From Lithospermum erythrorhizon (taxonomy: Eukaryota; Streptophyta; Magnoliopsida; Boraginales; Boraginaceae): 64,000 nt of DNA. Location: positions 806,001 through 870,000 of the forward strand of contig JADFUC010001680.1 in assembly GCA_019722365.1 (NCBI GenBank), given 5' to 3'. The position numbers were made by a program, and so were the translations under genes. The notes under the pieces are model-generated. The model saw only the letters and a program-made list of their open reading frames with translations, was not told the DNA's origin and did no database searches. Position 1 is the first letter of the stretch. Every line of letters starts with the position of its first letter. Positions 27,494-39,863 of this stretch are shown one piece after another.

Positions 27494-30400
27494 ATGGAAG
27501 CTAACAATTCATCTGAATCTCAAGAAAAAGTAGTAGTTGTTAGTGAAAATGATACAAAAAATGAGAATGATAATAATGATAATGATAATGATGATAATAG
27601 CAGCCAAAAGCAGCAGCCTTCGCCGCCTCGGGAGGTTGTGAAAGGGGCTGCTGCTGTGGTTGGTGGTGGTCAGCCATGGGTGCCGTTGCAGTATCCGGCA
27701 GCGGCACCTATGGTAATGCAGCATCCAATGATGGCGGCGCCGCCACATTTTATTCCTCCGCCGCATTATATGGCTTACCACCACCAGATGGTGCACCATA
27801 AGCCTCATAGGGTCCACCATAGTGGAGGATCCAATGGGGAGAATAAGACTATTTGGGTTGGTGATTTGTTCCATTGGATGGAGGAGGATTATCTTAGGAG
27901 TTGTTTTGCTTCAACTGGAGAGGTTTATTCACCTTATCTTTCATATTTATTATTGTGTTTGCCATGTTTAGTTTAAGACTGTATAGTGAGGTTTATGAAT
28001 TAATATTTTAATGTTTATGATATTCAGTATGAGAGCTTGTGTGATATACTGTTATGTTTTATGGATATACTAGCTCAATCTCTAAAATATTTAAATGGTC
28101 AAAAGTAACGAACTTTGTAGCATTAATTGATCCATGTAACTTTGATTTGAATTTGAATCTAAATTAACATGCTAATAGTAAAAGTATGTTGAAATCGCTA
28201 TCTTTGATTAAAAAAATTCACCAAACATTATACAACATGTACAAAAATATTTGAGTTCTAAATTTGAAAAGGCAACTATCAAATTAAATGATAAAAGTAA
28301 TCTTATATGAATTTATTGATCCAATTGTACAAGACAATATAATCTTTATTGATAAGATTCATATAGATAGAGCATGCTTTTTGAATTCTGTACTTGTATT
28401 GGTTTATTGATAAAGAGTAGGTGAAGCATCAAAAAGTACAAATTTATCTTTTTGTATGCATGTGTGTGTTTGGTATTGTTTGCTTGGAGTTGGTATTGGT
28501 ATTGAACTTGCTAATAAATTTATGATTATTTTAGAAGAGGGTCAAGAGTTTTGAGTTTTGCATAGAGTTATCGCATTGGTGTTTGCAAGTTATTAATAAC
28601 TACAAAATAGTTTATTAGCAAGTTCAATGATCATGATTAAGTTTCTAAATTTATAAATATAACGGATTAGAATGGAATTTAATACCACCGATGAGTCGAA
28701 TAGGATTTCTAATCTCTGTTTTCATAAGACGTTTGATCTAATTTGTTTATACTGAGATGTTATTTTGAACTGTTTTTTAAAACCTTATTACCACCATTCA
28801 TCAAGATTCATGTCTAACAGTTCTGTTGTCTTTCATTCATTCCCCCTCCCTTGTAGGTGGCTAATATAAAGGTAATCCGCAACAAGCAAAATGGCATCTC
28901 TGAAGGATATGGTTTCGTGGAATTCTGCACACGCGCAGCAGCTGAGAAAGCCCTACAGACGTATCCACATTCGATTATGCCTAACACAGACCAGCCATTC
29001 CGATTAAATTGGGCAAGTTTCAGCATGGGAGATAAGCGGTCATCACCGAACAACAACAACAATAATAATAATAATGGTTCAGACCTTTCTATATTCGTGG
29101 GAGATTTAGCTGCTGATGTCACTGATACATTACTTCATGAAACTTTTTCTACTCGATATTCTTCGGTTAAAGCTGCTAAAGTTGTCATTGATGCCAATAC
29201 CAATCGCTCAAAAGGCTATGGCTTTGTCAGGTTTGGAGATGATAGTGAAAGAACACAGGCTATGAATGAAATGAATGGTGTTTATTGCTCAAGCAGGCCT
29301 ATGCGGATTGGTCCTGCAACTCCTAGGAAATCTGGATACCAACAATATTGTCCATCTCCAGGGACAGGTAATAATTGTTCGATGTGCAGGAATATTATAT
29401 GTCTAATTTAATAATTAGTCATTTTTTGAACATTCCATTTCTTTGTGTTATGAGCTAGCTAGAATGCTCGAAGAGGTGATTAAATTATGGTATTCTTTGT
29501 GCGCACTTACATACATCAAAATGTCATGCTACCTAATCTTCTCCAAATAAATCATCATCGAGCTAAGGATTTTTATGACGTGCATAACTGCATATATAGT
29601 CTTCTTCATAGGGTCCTAGGGTGGAAGGCAAATAGATTCAAATGTTATACTTCCTCTGTTTTTGTTTGACTGAGATATTTATTGGGACAATATATGACAT
29701 TCAAATAAAAAATGATGCAGTACTTGTTTTATTACCACTTCTTAGTGCATGTGCTATTGTTCTTCAGGTTTTGAAAACCTTTGGTGGTATAGGATAGGAA
29801 GGGATTTAATCCACTATAATTGGCAATTGAAGTTACTTGTTATTTTGTTTTCTGGCCGTTTAAGATCTTAATTTTTGTCAAATAATGACAACAACAAAAC
29901 ATATTACCAAAGATCTATGTGATGACATATGTTTCAAAGGGATTCATCATCATGAAACAAATTAAGCACCAGATTACAACTACCAACCAGATACATTATC
30001 TATTCAAGATTTTATGGAGTCTTCTCTTCAAGCGAATCCTCTCATCTACTCGTGAACATTTCATTCCCCATGTTTTGATTGTTCTCTTAGAATTTAGTTG
30101 ACTCGTGAGATGTTGAATGATATGCAAGCAATGTATTAAATATTCTGATATTCTATTTATAATATGGTTATGATAGGCGGATATTCAAATCGAACCTCAG
30201 GACAAGATGGGGATTCTACAAATACAACAGTTTGTTATATCTGATCTTTCCTCAGTCTTCTTCACTCTTCTGTATTATTGACTAATATGTATATTCTAAT
30301 GTAATTTAAATTTTAGATTTTTGTTGGAGGGCTAGACCCCAACGTCAGTGATGAGGATCTCAGGCAACCGTTCTCAAACTATGGTGAAATAATTTCTGTT

Positions 30401-30769
30401 AAGATACCTATTGGAAGAGGATGTGGCTTTGTTCAATTCGCTAACAGGTAAATTATGAGCCAAATAACACCCTACATTGTCTTGTGTACTTGTTCATTTG
30501 GGTATCTAGCTAAATATTGATTTCATCAATCTTGATGTTCAAATGAAGAACACACACAGTTTGAGTTGCATTGTGTATTTCTTCATAATAATGTTTTGCA
30601 TATAAGGGGTGGCTATGGAAAGCAGTGGAATGGTGCATACTACGGAGGACAATTTTACGAAGGATATGGTTATCCTCTACCTCCACATCATGACCCGGCC
30701 ATGTACGCTGCGGCTTATGGAGCTTATCCCATCTATAGCACCCACCCCCACCAGCAGCAAGTGAATTGA
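27494..30769 (+). CDS. RBP47: RBP45/47-type RNA-binding protein lacking half of RRM3
   Basis: Five exons: 27494-27922, 28857-29367, 30177-30229, 30317-30447 and 30607-30769, in phase, 428 aa. These nuclear poly(A)/U-rich RNA-binding proteins have three RRM domains and also join stress granules. The N-terminus is acidic and Asn/Asp-rich, then Pro/Met/His-rich. RRM1 starts at TIWVGDLFHW and has GYGFVEF; RRM2 starts at LSIFVGDLAADV and has GYGFVRF; RRM3 starts at TIFVGGLDPNV and has GCGFVQFANR. In known members RRM3 then continues with a segment of about 33 residues (a helix and the last strand, with LNG and QTVRLSWGR-like sequence). That segment is absent. The intron at its place is 159 bp and codes for nothing similar. 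Exons 4 and 5 still join in frame, into the usual Gly/Tyr-rich tail (YGGQFYEGYGY). The RNA-binding fold of RRM3 is therefore probably broken. Confidence 0.88.
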
Positions 30770-31045
30770 GTGACAGGTTATACTTGTGCCTAAGAGTTCA
30801 TCGCTCTGTTATGAGCTTGGGCATGTGGTATTATCTGATTGTTGTCCTCCAAATGTGGAGTGATAAAAGTGAATTTTGACCAACTGAAGTAGAAGTTGTT
30901 TAGGGGATTTGTTAAACATTGGCCTAGAAGTGCATGCATCCACTCTAAACTTATTTGGAATAAGCGACCTTGAAATGGTTTGATCATTGCATGCGGTTTA
31001 GAGAGTAGATTTGATAATGATTTTAAATAATGTTTATTTATCTAG

Positions 31046-31200
31046 AGATTAATAACGATTCTTGAATCATTTTAATGATTTTTTGTAACCCGTCATAGCT
31101 TCAGTTTGTGTAGAAATTGAAGAAACATGAATAAATATGTTACGGGTTATCAAATCAATTTAATAACCAAGAAAATGATTTGAGAAATCGTTATTAATCT
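31046..31200. repeat. Foldback (inverted repeat) element
   Basis: The arm AGATTAATAACGATT at 31046-31060 (extending to about 31078) pairs with AAATCGTTATTAATCT ending at 31200. Inside, GTAACCCGTCAT (31085) pairs with a TTACGGGTTAT (31140). The whole can form a hairpin of about 155 bases and resembles a small MITE. Confidence 0.6.
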
Positions 31201-31776
31201 TTAGACGTTATAACGTATTATACACTCATTTCATGTTTGCTCAAATCAGTCTATAAATGTAGAAATTTTCAGCATTTTAAATTAAATAAATTATTTTTCT
31301 TTTATTTTGATCTGATTTAGGCAACATCAAATGAGAACTTGATAAGTATCAGACTTTGATGTTTGTTAATTGTTATCTATATCTATATTTGTATACCTTA
31401 TAAAAGTGTAAATGTGGTAATAGTATTTTTTTCATTTTTTGCTAAGATTATTTTTCCCTTTCAATTTACATATTATTAATTAATTATTTGCATATAATTG
31501 GTTATTATTAATTAATTATTCATTTGCTAAATATCACTTAGAAATGAAATTCTTAATTCAAGGCATGCAATAATGATGAATTAAATATGTTAAATTATTA
31601 ATGTATAGAAACAAATAATAAAAAAGCAATTGGAGATAAATAATTGGAAGCATATACCTAATGTGGTTCACCATATACAAAACTTGCATTATTAGAGAGA
31701 AATGATCATGAGGTATTTAATTTATATCATTAAGAGTTCCAAAAGATATGAATATCATGTTTATAATATCCAAATG

Positions 31777-31940
31777 AGAGTTTTAAAAGAGACTTTTAAT
31801 GACTTCTTATTAAATTCAATTAATTAATAGATGTAACCTACAAAAGATATAATTAAATTGTATGTAACTTCCAAAATAAAGTTTTAAAAGAGACTTTTAA
31901 TGACGTCTTATTACATTCAATTATTAATAATAGATGTAAT
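31777..31940 (+). repeat. Two tandem copies of a ~100-bp segment
   Basis: GTTTTAAAAGAGACTTTTAA begins at 31779 and again at 31880, followed in both by TGAC-TCTTATTA, CATTCAATT-like sequence and AATAGATGTAA. The spacing is 101 bases. Confidence 0.75.
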
Positions 31941-32319
31941 TAATTTATAATAATATGCAAATAATTGATTTTACTTGTAAATTTGCAATTTTATGCATGA
32001 GAGTGTGTTTGATTAGAAATAAATTATTGGAAGTGTAATTTTGAGTTTCAAACTGGAAGGAAAGATTGAAATGTTGTGATGAGAAATAAATTATTGTGTT
32101 ATAATTAACATATTGTACATTGCAAAAAATGGTGCTATAATTAGCCATAATTATGTTACTATAATTTTATACTGTTAGGAAACCTGGGAAATAAATCATT
32201 TCTTTGCCTATTGATTTGATTGCTTTCATTGTTGACCAATGGTAATGAAATAAATACAAAGAAAATCAATGCAAATAATTAATTATTAATAACATGTAAA
32301 TTGAAAGGGGGAAAATAAA

Positions 32320-33830
32320 AATTAGGTATCATAAATGACATGAATTTTAACATTTGTTCAAATTTTATGTAAAGAATTAAATAAAATAAAATGGTATCAT
32401 GGGAATTACATGAATTTTTATGTATATGATTAAATATAATTAAGAATGTATCATGGGGTTACATAAATTTTATCATTTCTTTAATTTTTATGTAACTGAT
32501 TAAATAGAATTAAGAAAGTATCATGGAAATTACATGAATTTTAACATTTGTTCAAATTTTATATAAAAAATTAAATAAAATTAAGAATGTATCATGTGAC
32601 TTACATGCATTTTTATGTAAAGGATTATGTAGAATTAAGGAGGTATAATGAGAGTTACATGAATTTTATAATTTCTTTAATTTTATGTAAATGATTAAAT
32701 AGAATTAAGAAAGTGTCATGGGAGTTACATTACTTTTATCATTTATTTAATTTTACATGAATTTTTATGTGAAGGATTAAATAGAATTAAGAATGTATCA
32801 CGGAATTATATGAATTTTATCATTTATTTAATTTTTATGTAAATGATTATAAAATTAAGAAGGTATCATAGAAGTTACATGAATTTTAATATTTGTTCAA
32901 ATTTTATGTAAAGAATTAAATAAAATTAAGAAGGTATCATGAGAGTTACATGAATTTTTATGTATAGGATTAAATAGAATTAAGAAGGTATCATGGGACT
33001 TACATTATCATTTCTTTAATTTTTATGCAAATGATTAAACAGAATTAAGAAAGTATCATGGAAGTTACATAAATTCTAACATTTGTTCAAATTTTATATA
33101 TAAAAGACCAAATTAAGAAGGTATCATGTGAGTTACATGAATTTTTATGTAAAAGATTAAATATAATTAAGAAGGTATCACATGAATTTTATCATTTCTT
33201 CAATTTTTATGTGAAGTATTAAATAGAATTAAGAAAGTACCATAGAAGTTACATGAATTTTAATATTTGTTTTCAAAATATTATGTAAGTCGCTAAAATT
33301 AGAGCGATATCATGAAATTCACATGAATTTTATGTAAATGCTTAAATAAATTAAGGAGGTATCATAGAGAGTTACATGAATTTTATAAGTTATTTAGACA
33401 CATGTAAATGATTAAATATAATTAAGAAAATGTCATAAGAGTTACATTACTTTTTATCATTTATTTAATTTTACATGAATTTTTATGTGAATGATTAAAG
33501 AATTAAGAATGTATCACAGGAATTACATGAATTTTATCATTTCTTCAATTTTATGTAAAGAGGATTAAATAAAATTAAGAAAGGTATCGTAAGTTACATG
33601 CGTTTAACATTTGTTCAAATTTTATGTAAAGAATCAAATAAAATTAAAAAGGTATCATGAGAGTTATATGAATTTTTATGTATAAGATTAAATAGAATTA
33701 AGAATGTATCATAGAAGTTACATAATTTTATAATTTCTTTGATTTTTATGTAAATCATTAAATAGAATTAAGAAAGTATCATTGGAGTTATATTACTTTT
33801 TATCATTTATTTAATTTTTATGTACATTAA
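32320..33830 (+). repeat. AT-rich minisatellite, about 22 diverged units
   Basis: The core string GTATCATGGGAGTTACATGAATT with TTTATGTAAATGATTAAATAGAATTAAGAA recurs throughout. Distances between successive GTATCATG cores near the start are about 66, 55, 71, 71, 53, 70, 82, 69, 71 and 53 bases. Two unit lengths (about 53 and about 70) therefore alternate irregularly. No open frame is kept, so it is non-coding. Confidence 0.88.
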
Positions 33831-35280
33831 ATATTGAAGCACATATGAATATAGACATCTGAGCATGCAAATATTTTATTTTAGAGCAAAAAATTACTAA
33901 ATATTTTAATATAATATATAAAATAGTTAAAAGAATCATAAAAATATGTATTAAAAGAATAAGAAATACAATAATGTATTTATGTATTTACTTCATTGTA
34001 ATTACAACTTATTAAAATTCTTAAAAGTTACATCACTCTCACTATTCCACCTTTTGAGCTAATTACAAAAAAACTAATGATAATTAAATAATTAAAATTA
34101 ATAATTATATTTATGTATTTAATCTTTATAAATTCTAATAACTCATTAAAATGATTGGAGGATTACATTAGTCATTATTTTACCATTTGAGAGTTACATA
34201 TTATTTGTTCTATAAATAACAATTATTTTATAGTAAGGTATTACCGCGATTTCAATATGTCTTGCGTCTCTGAGAATGATATCAACAACTGTTCATTTTC
34301 TTAGGATGTTTATAAGTTGTTAGCTATTTATGAAATCTATATATAAATTTGACTCCTTAAAGCATAATATTGTTATCTGAGTAAGCGCTGAAAGCTTAAA
34401 ATGATATTTCTTCTAATATAGCTGCTTCTTTATGTTCAAGCCAATTTAATAATTTTTAGATAATTTCTCAAATACCATGTTTATTATTTGGATCGTTTTC
34501 TTTTATGGATTAGTTCTTGATCAAATTATATTATTAGTCAATTATCGTTTGATTAGACATTTTAGAGCCAAGGAAATCAAACTAAAGCTCCCCTCTAAAT
34601 CAATGGAAATTTGAAACATTGAATCAATCAAACCCTCGACTACAGCTTCTTCAAAGTACCGTAATCTAGTACACGTACTTCAATTAGGCGTGAGATTATA
34701 TGTGTCAATTCTTGATACGTAGACATTCGGATGTTATAAAAAGTTGATGTATGATTTGCATTATTTGAATGTGTGAGTGTGTGACTAGAGTTGGCACACC
34801 ATTCTCTGCTCATTCCATAGGGTAATCTGTCAGCCAGACGTAGACTTTTGCCATGATGTCTCTCCGCATCGTAGCGGGTTCGAAAGATTCAAGGCATTAT
34901 CCGACATATAATGTGTTCACTTGTGCTGAAAGCAACATGTTCCTTTACACATGCAATCCTTCTCTAAGTAATTATACATTTAACCAGTAAATAAAATGAA
35001 AACAATCTTTCATTACTATCAGAACATCAGCATCTTATGTACACATCTTACCCCCTAAACAATAACAAGATTTTTGTATCAGTATGCTATAGCTATCTTC
35101 ACATCAAATGCACAATGCCAAAACTCACAATGTTTGATTCCAACAAATCAATGCCGAGTCGTATGATAATACTATCGTTTTTCAGTCAGGTCTGTCAAAT
35201 GGTATAATTGCATTCAACTCACTCAAATGAAAATATTATTGGTGAATTGGCTGCTATACAGAATATGGATATACGAACAG

Positions 35281-38200
35281 TTAGAATCGTAGAGTTTGTT
35301 TTTCTTGGTTTCTCAGGGGAACGGAGGGAGTATCTCCAGCTCTCGCTAATGAATTTGCAGGACTTGAACTGCAATTAAGTTCCGGTGAATGTAGGCCTGG
35401 GACAATTTCAAGTGTAGAACGAGGAGAATGACAGGAAGATGCTCCAGATTCGGAGTTTTCCTGGCGAGATGCTGGTAATATTTGGCTGCATAAGGAAACA
35501 ACTCAGCATGATAAATGGTAGGATATAACTTAAATGTAGAATCGTTTAGATAATGAAATTGATCCGGCTGACAAAAATAGTTTGTACGAGGAAATATAAA
35601 GAGAAAGCTACATTACCCGCAGGAAAGTAGTTCTGTAGGAACTAATTGATGGTAGGAAGACAGTAGCAGAAGATCTTTCCTCCACCTACTCCTGTCTTTT
35701 GGACTTCTTGATCTATCCTGATATATATTGTCCAAATAAATGAGTTGGTATATATATCACATTTGAGTAGTGTCTATGCTTCCAGTAACTTAAATAAGCA
35801 GAGATAAAGAAAAATAATGGAAGTTACTGGTTTCTATCAGTAACAGAAAATACTTACAAGCACTATCTTTTCCGAGAATTCTTCTGCACAAACTGCAGTA
35901 TATTTATCTTGTCAATTTTGTAAGAATGGATGATCAAGTAGATCAGCTGCTGATGGTCTGTTCATGGGTTCTCTCTGCAAACAAAGCTTCAGAAAATGCT
36001 TTCCTTCGCAAGATAACGTTTCTGGTATAGGTGGATTTTTATTTATGACACTGAACATGGCCTGCACCTGAGTTCACCATTATAGGGGAAAAATGAGTCT
36101 CTAGTACGGAGTATTATTGATCCTAGGTTATATGAATCCAAAACCATATCATAGTTTGGACTCTCTAATATAAAACCTAACTTCATTTTTAGTCTCAGTG
36201 AGCCAAATCTTTCAAATATGACACCTTTTCATCAGTGTAGGCAGATTGCTTCATATCATAAGTCAATAACTCAATCTTAAATGAACGAACAAGTCGAACA
36301 TGGCTGTTCACATATCTGAGGTAGAGCAGGTGGTGAAACATTACCCCGTTAAATTCACTCCAAGGAGGTTTGCCAGTGAACATCTCAATTACTGTACAAC
36401 CTAAGCTCCATATGTCCACAGCCCACGCTTGGTCTGGATTGGCATTTTTCCGTAACACAGCTTGAAGAACCTGCATATGGAGAGAGCCTCCTTATCAGCT
36501 AAAGCCATGAAGGCAGAAATCAGAATGCAGATTGAGATGCCTCTCCTTCTCCAAAATGAAAAAGGAGGAAAGTGAAGATTCAGTTACCTCCGGAGCCATC
36601 CAGTGGGGACTTCCCTTCAACGAAAGGTTGATCACACTCCCTGTCAGCTGAAATAGAAAAAGGGTGATTTATTACACCTCAGTCCTCATTGAGATAGTAA
36701 TAAAACATTCTTCACACAATAACACTTAAAACGGAGCTATCATAACTTCATTGAGCTATATAGATCACTGAGTTAAAGGATTATGAACAAAACCATGTCA
36801 CAAGAGCTATTAGTTGCAACTATGGCACAAGTTACAAAGGGTGATTTTTGCAAGAGGCGAAAAGGATGATATAGCTCAATGAATATTCCTTGCAACATTT
36901 GGGATTGATCAAATGAAATATTCACAATAAAAGAAAATGAGAATATTTAGGCTTACGTGTTTGGCCAGCCCGAAGTCTGCAAGCTTTACTACACCAGAAG
37001 CATTAACAAGTAAGTTTGCACCTTTGATGTCCCTATTTGATACAGGAATCCCAATTACTAAAAATTGAATGGAATATTCTAGACCAAACATGATTGAGTC
37101 GTTCACGTATAAACTGAAGTATTGTCAGCTTGCGAAAAGATTCTTCCTGTGAAATCGCTTCTAATACCTATGTATTGTCTTCTTTTTGTGCAAATAAGCT
37201 AAGCCTGACAGAATATGGCGAGTAAAACTGCGAACTATACTCTCTGTCATAGCTCCACAATGTTCATTGACATAGTTATTAATTGATCCTGGATGTACAT
37301 ATTCCAGATAAATGCAGAAGCGGTCCTCAATCTATTCAGAATATCATTTAGAACAACAATTATGGGATAATCATAGCAGGTAAATTTGACAGAGTATAAA
37401 ATATGTGTATAATGTTGCAACTCACTATTTCACTTCCATAATATTGAACAATATTCGGATGCCTCAACTGTCGAAGAACTTTGATTTCCTGCAATTAAGA
37501 AGATAACAGAAATATATGAATTCTTGTTTACACACATCATTTTCTGTTACTATGCAAAAATATTGTTTCACACATCTTTAGACAACTGTCTCAACCGATA
37601 ATTTAATTAGTCTCCGATTGTATCATTCAAGGTGTGCAAAAACGGAAAATTATTTAGCCTCAACATATGATGATATTTCGATAAAAAATATACTTTATTC
37701 TTCAATTATCGGATTGACCTCACATAGAGAAAATACGTCATTCAGGCACAGAATAACAAGCATAAAACTCGGGCCGTTGAGGAATTTTATGTCATAGTTC
37801 AATAGCAGTATCACAATATTGCACTTTTAACATTTGAAGGAAATGTGATGCTTGATGACTTACAATTCATTTACTTTCTCAAATTTAATCCCAAACATGC
37901 TCTACCATAAATGTTACCTGACTTACCTCTGATACACATCCCCCGGAAGAAGATATGAAAGCTAATTCAGGCAACAGAAAAGCAAGTTCTTGAATAACTA
38001 AATTTCAATGATAATAGAGAATTACTTGCTCTAATTGCTTTATACATTCTACACATTTGGGGTCATCGGGAATAAGATCGACTTCTTTCATTGCACACAA
38101 AGCTCCAGTCTCCCTGTCAGAAGATAACTCAAACTTAGTGGATATTTTATTGTTAGTCTCTTTTATATTCTAATTGAAAGGAAGAAGCCATTCCAGCAGA

Positions 38201-39767
38201 AGTGTAAATTATTCACAAACCTGTGTGTTGCAACATAAACACTTCCATATGTACCACGTCCTATAAGTTTTCCCCTTTGCCATTGACTTTTCTTTGGTGA
38301 CAGAATTGGACTATCCAGACAATAATACCTATTAGGTGAATGTATTGGGCTTGAAACACCTGGTGGTAGTGGCAACGGATGGAGATCTCCAATACTACTA
38401 TCATGCCACTGAATATAATTTTCTCGGATTGGTTTATCGCGTAAGTGATGATTACCATCATGGTTCCAAAATTCTAGGCCAACCTGTCTACTTGGGCTAT
38501 GCAAAGGAGAATGATTAGTACTTGCTATAATTTTGCTCGAGTGATGATTGGGAGAAAAGTAGTGGCTTCCGGTGCTGAAACCACAATGGCTACTAATAGG
38601 ACTTGAAAATTCACTACCTGGAGAACTCCTTGGGGGAACTCTCAACTTAAATACTGGTTCCACACCTTCAAGTTGTCTATTTGGGCTATGCAATGGAGAA
38701 CGATCAGCATTTGCTACAAGGTGGTGCCTCGAGTGATGATTAGGAGAAAGATGGTGGCTTGCTGTGCTGAAACTAGGAGGGCTGTTCATAGGACTCGAAA
38801 ATACACTACCCGGAGCACTCCTTGGAGGAACACTCAACGTAAATACTGGTTCCACACCTTCAACATTTAGCCCTTGAAAGAATCCCCTGCGTGCATAAGT
38901 AGGGGTTCTAGGACACCTAGTAGTTGTGTGATCCACAGCCTTCACATGAGTTAGTTCATTACTATTGCTGCATATACAATAGATGGTGTAATTTAGTAGA
39001 ACTATATGAAAAAACAATTCAGCTTAGCATTATTAGGACAGAATAACATTACAAAATTAGAGAATTCACATGATGTGCCCTATTTTCCTCTTCACCTGGG
39101 ATGGAAAACTTTTGTGAACAATCCTACTTCCCATTTTGATTGTCATGTTTAATTTTCCAAGATTTCCAAATGTAGCACAACTGCACAAGCCATGCTTTGA
39201 CATATTCCTAACTTATAATATATTACCCCTATTTCTATCCCATGTCATGCCATGCTTTACAAAATTACTCGTATTAGGTGGATACATCATAACTTGAGCA
39301 CGGGCACAACAAGGCCAGATGGTCATTTCTGATAAAAGGGTATGTAAAAAACTATCAAACAATTTGGGAAAGACTGAAACAGGACATATATACCTTGAAT
39401 TCATGGAATATGAAACATCACCATTGACTTTGCTGACAACTTCTCCAGCCTTGGACCAAATTTCAGTACCTATATTCCTATGGTTTGTCTGAAGATTGAC
39501 ATGAGGAAGAGGCAAAGGCTGAGGAACAGCAGACTTAGACCAATGATTTTCTGACCTTATATGACTATACTCGGGGGAAACAGGCAAAGATTTTACAGGC
39601 CGGCCTAGACAAAGTTGATCATCACTAACATTTCTCAACTTCCTTTGCCTAGTTAGTCTCCTTTTAGGAGAAGATGAACAATATTGATGAATTTCAACTT
39701 TTTCTATGGAATTAGAAGGTGATGATGAAGCTGAAGAAGATTTCAATCCTTTAAACAAGAAAGGCAT
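35281..39767 (-). CDS. MAPKKK5: MEKK-type MAP kinase kinase kinase (MAPKKK3/5-like) with stop after the kinase domain
   Basis: Exons on the minus strand: 39767-39394, 38967-38221, 38113-38026, 37488-37426, 37331-37168, 37032-36957, 36647-36588, 36470-36345, 36061-35858, 35717-35617 and 35485-35281. The N-terminal half is Ser/Pro/His-rich and includes [12 protein letters not shown] [10 protein letters not shown] and a 64-residue tandem repeat. The kinase domain has the P-loop GRGTYGSVY, the Lys in [34 protein letters not shown] and [10 protein letters not shown]. The ATG at 39767 (MPFLFKG) is preferred over an in-frame ATG at 39863. A TGA at 35914-35912, right after HPFLQN, ends the protein at 615 aa. 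The frame stays open beyond it to a good donor, and two further in-phase exons encode a tail with SPRSTLE, known from MAPKKK5; without the stop the length would be 735 aa. It acts in immune and developmental MAPK cascades. Confidence 0.88.
38481..38861 (-). repeat. Intragenic tandem duplication in MAPKKK exon 2
   Basis: Two consecutive coding units of 64 and 63 codons. Both start EGVEPVF, continue with [24 protein letters not shown] or FSPNHHS, and end SPLHSP-RQ. They begin at 38861 and 38669 on the minus strand. The unit boundaries keep the reading frame. Confidence 0.93.
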
Positions 39768-39863
39768 TAGGAAATATAGTTCAAGAAAATGGATGCAAAT
39801 AAATGTTATGTTGTTTCTTTGAAAACTTGGAAAGTGATCATTTGCATTTGAATTATGAAACAT

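Larger units (their letters stand above)
30770..35280. other. 4.5-kb gene-free region with foldback, duplicated segment and minisatellite
   Basis: It is very AT-rich and separates the convergent ends of RBP47 (+) and MAPKKK (-). No coding exon was found. The three repeats listed separately occupy about half of it; 33850-35280 shows nothing recognisable. Confidence 0.6.

Noticed and set aside
27509..27874. 121-codon open frame on the minus strand
   Set aside because: It is the antisense shadow of the His/Pro/Asn-rich exon 1 of the RBP47 gene.
32320..33830. CRISPR-like array
   Set aside because: Units are contiguous and diverged without unique spacers, and this is a plant genome. It is a minisatellite.
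35315..35335. Stowaway-like TIR string (ACTCCCTCCGTTCCC on the minus strand)
   Set aside because: It lies within a coherent coding exon of the MAPKKK tail and has no partner end nearby.
35912..35914. TGA as a selenocysteine codon
   Set aside because: Land plants lack selenocysteine insertion, so mutation, readthrough or error is the only sensible reading.
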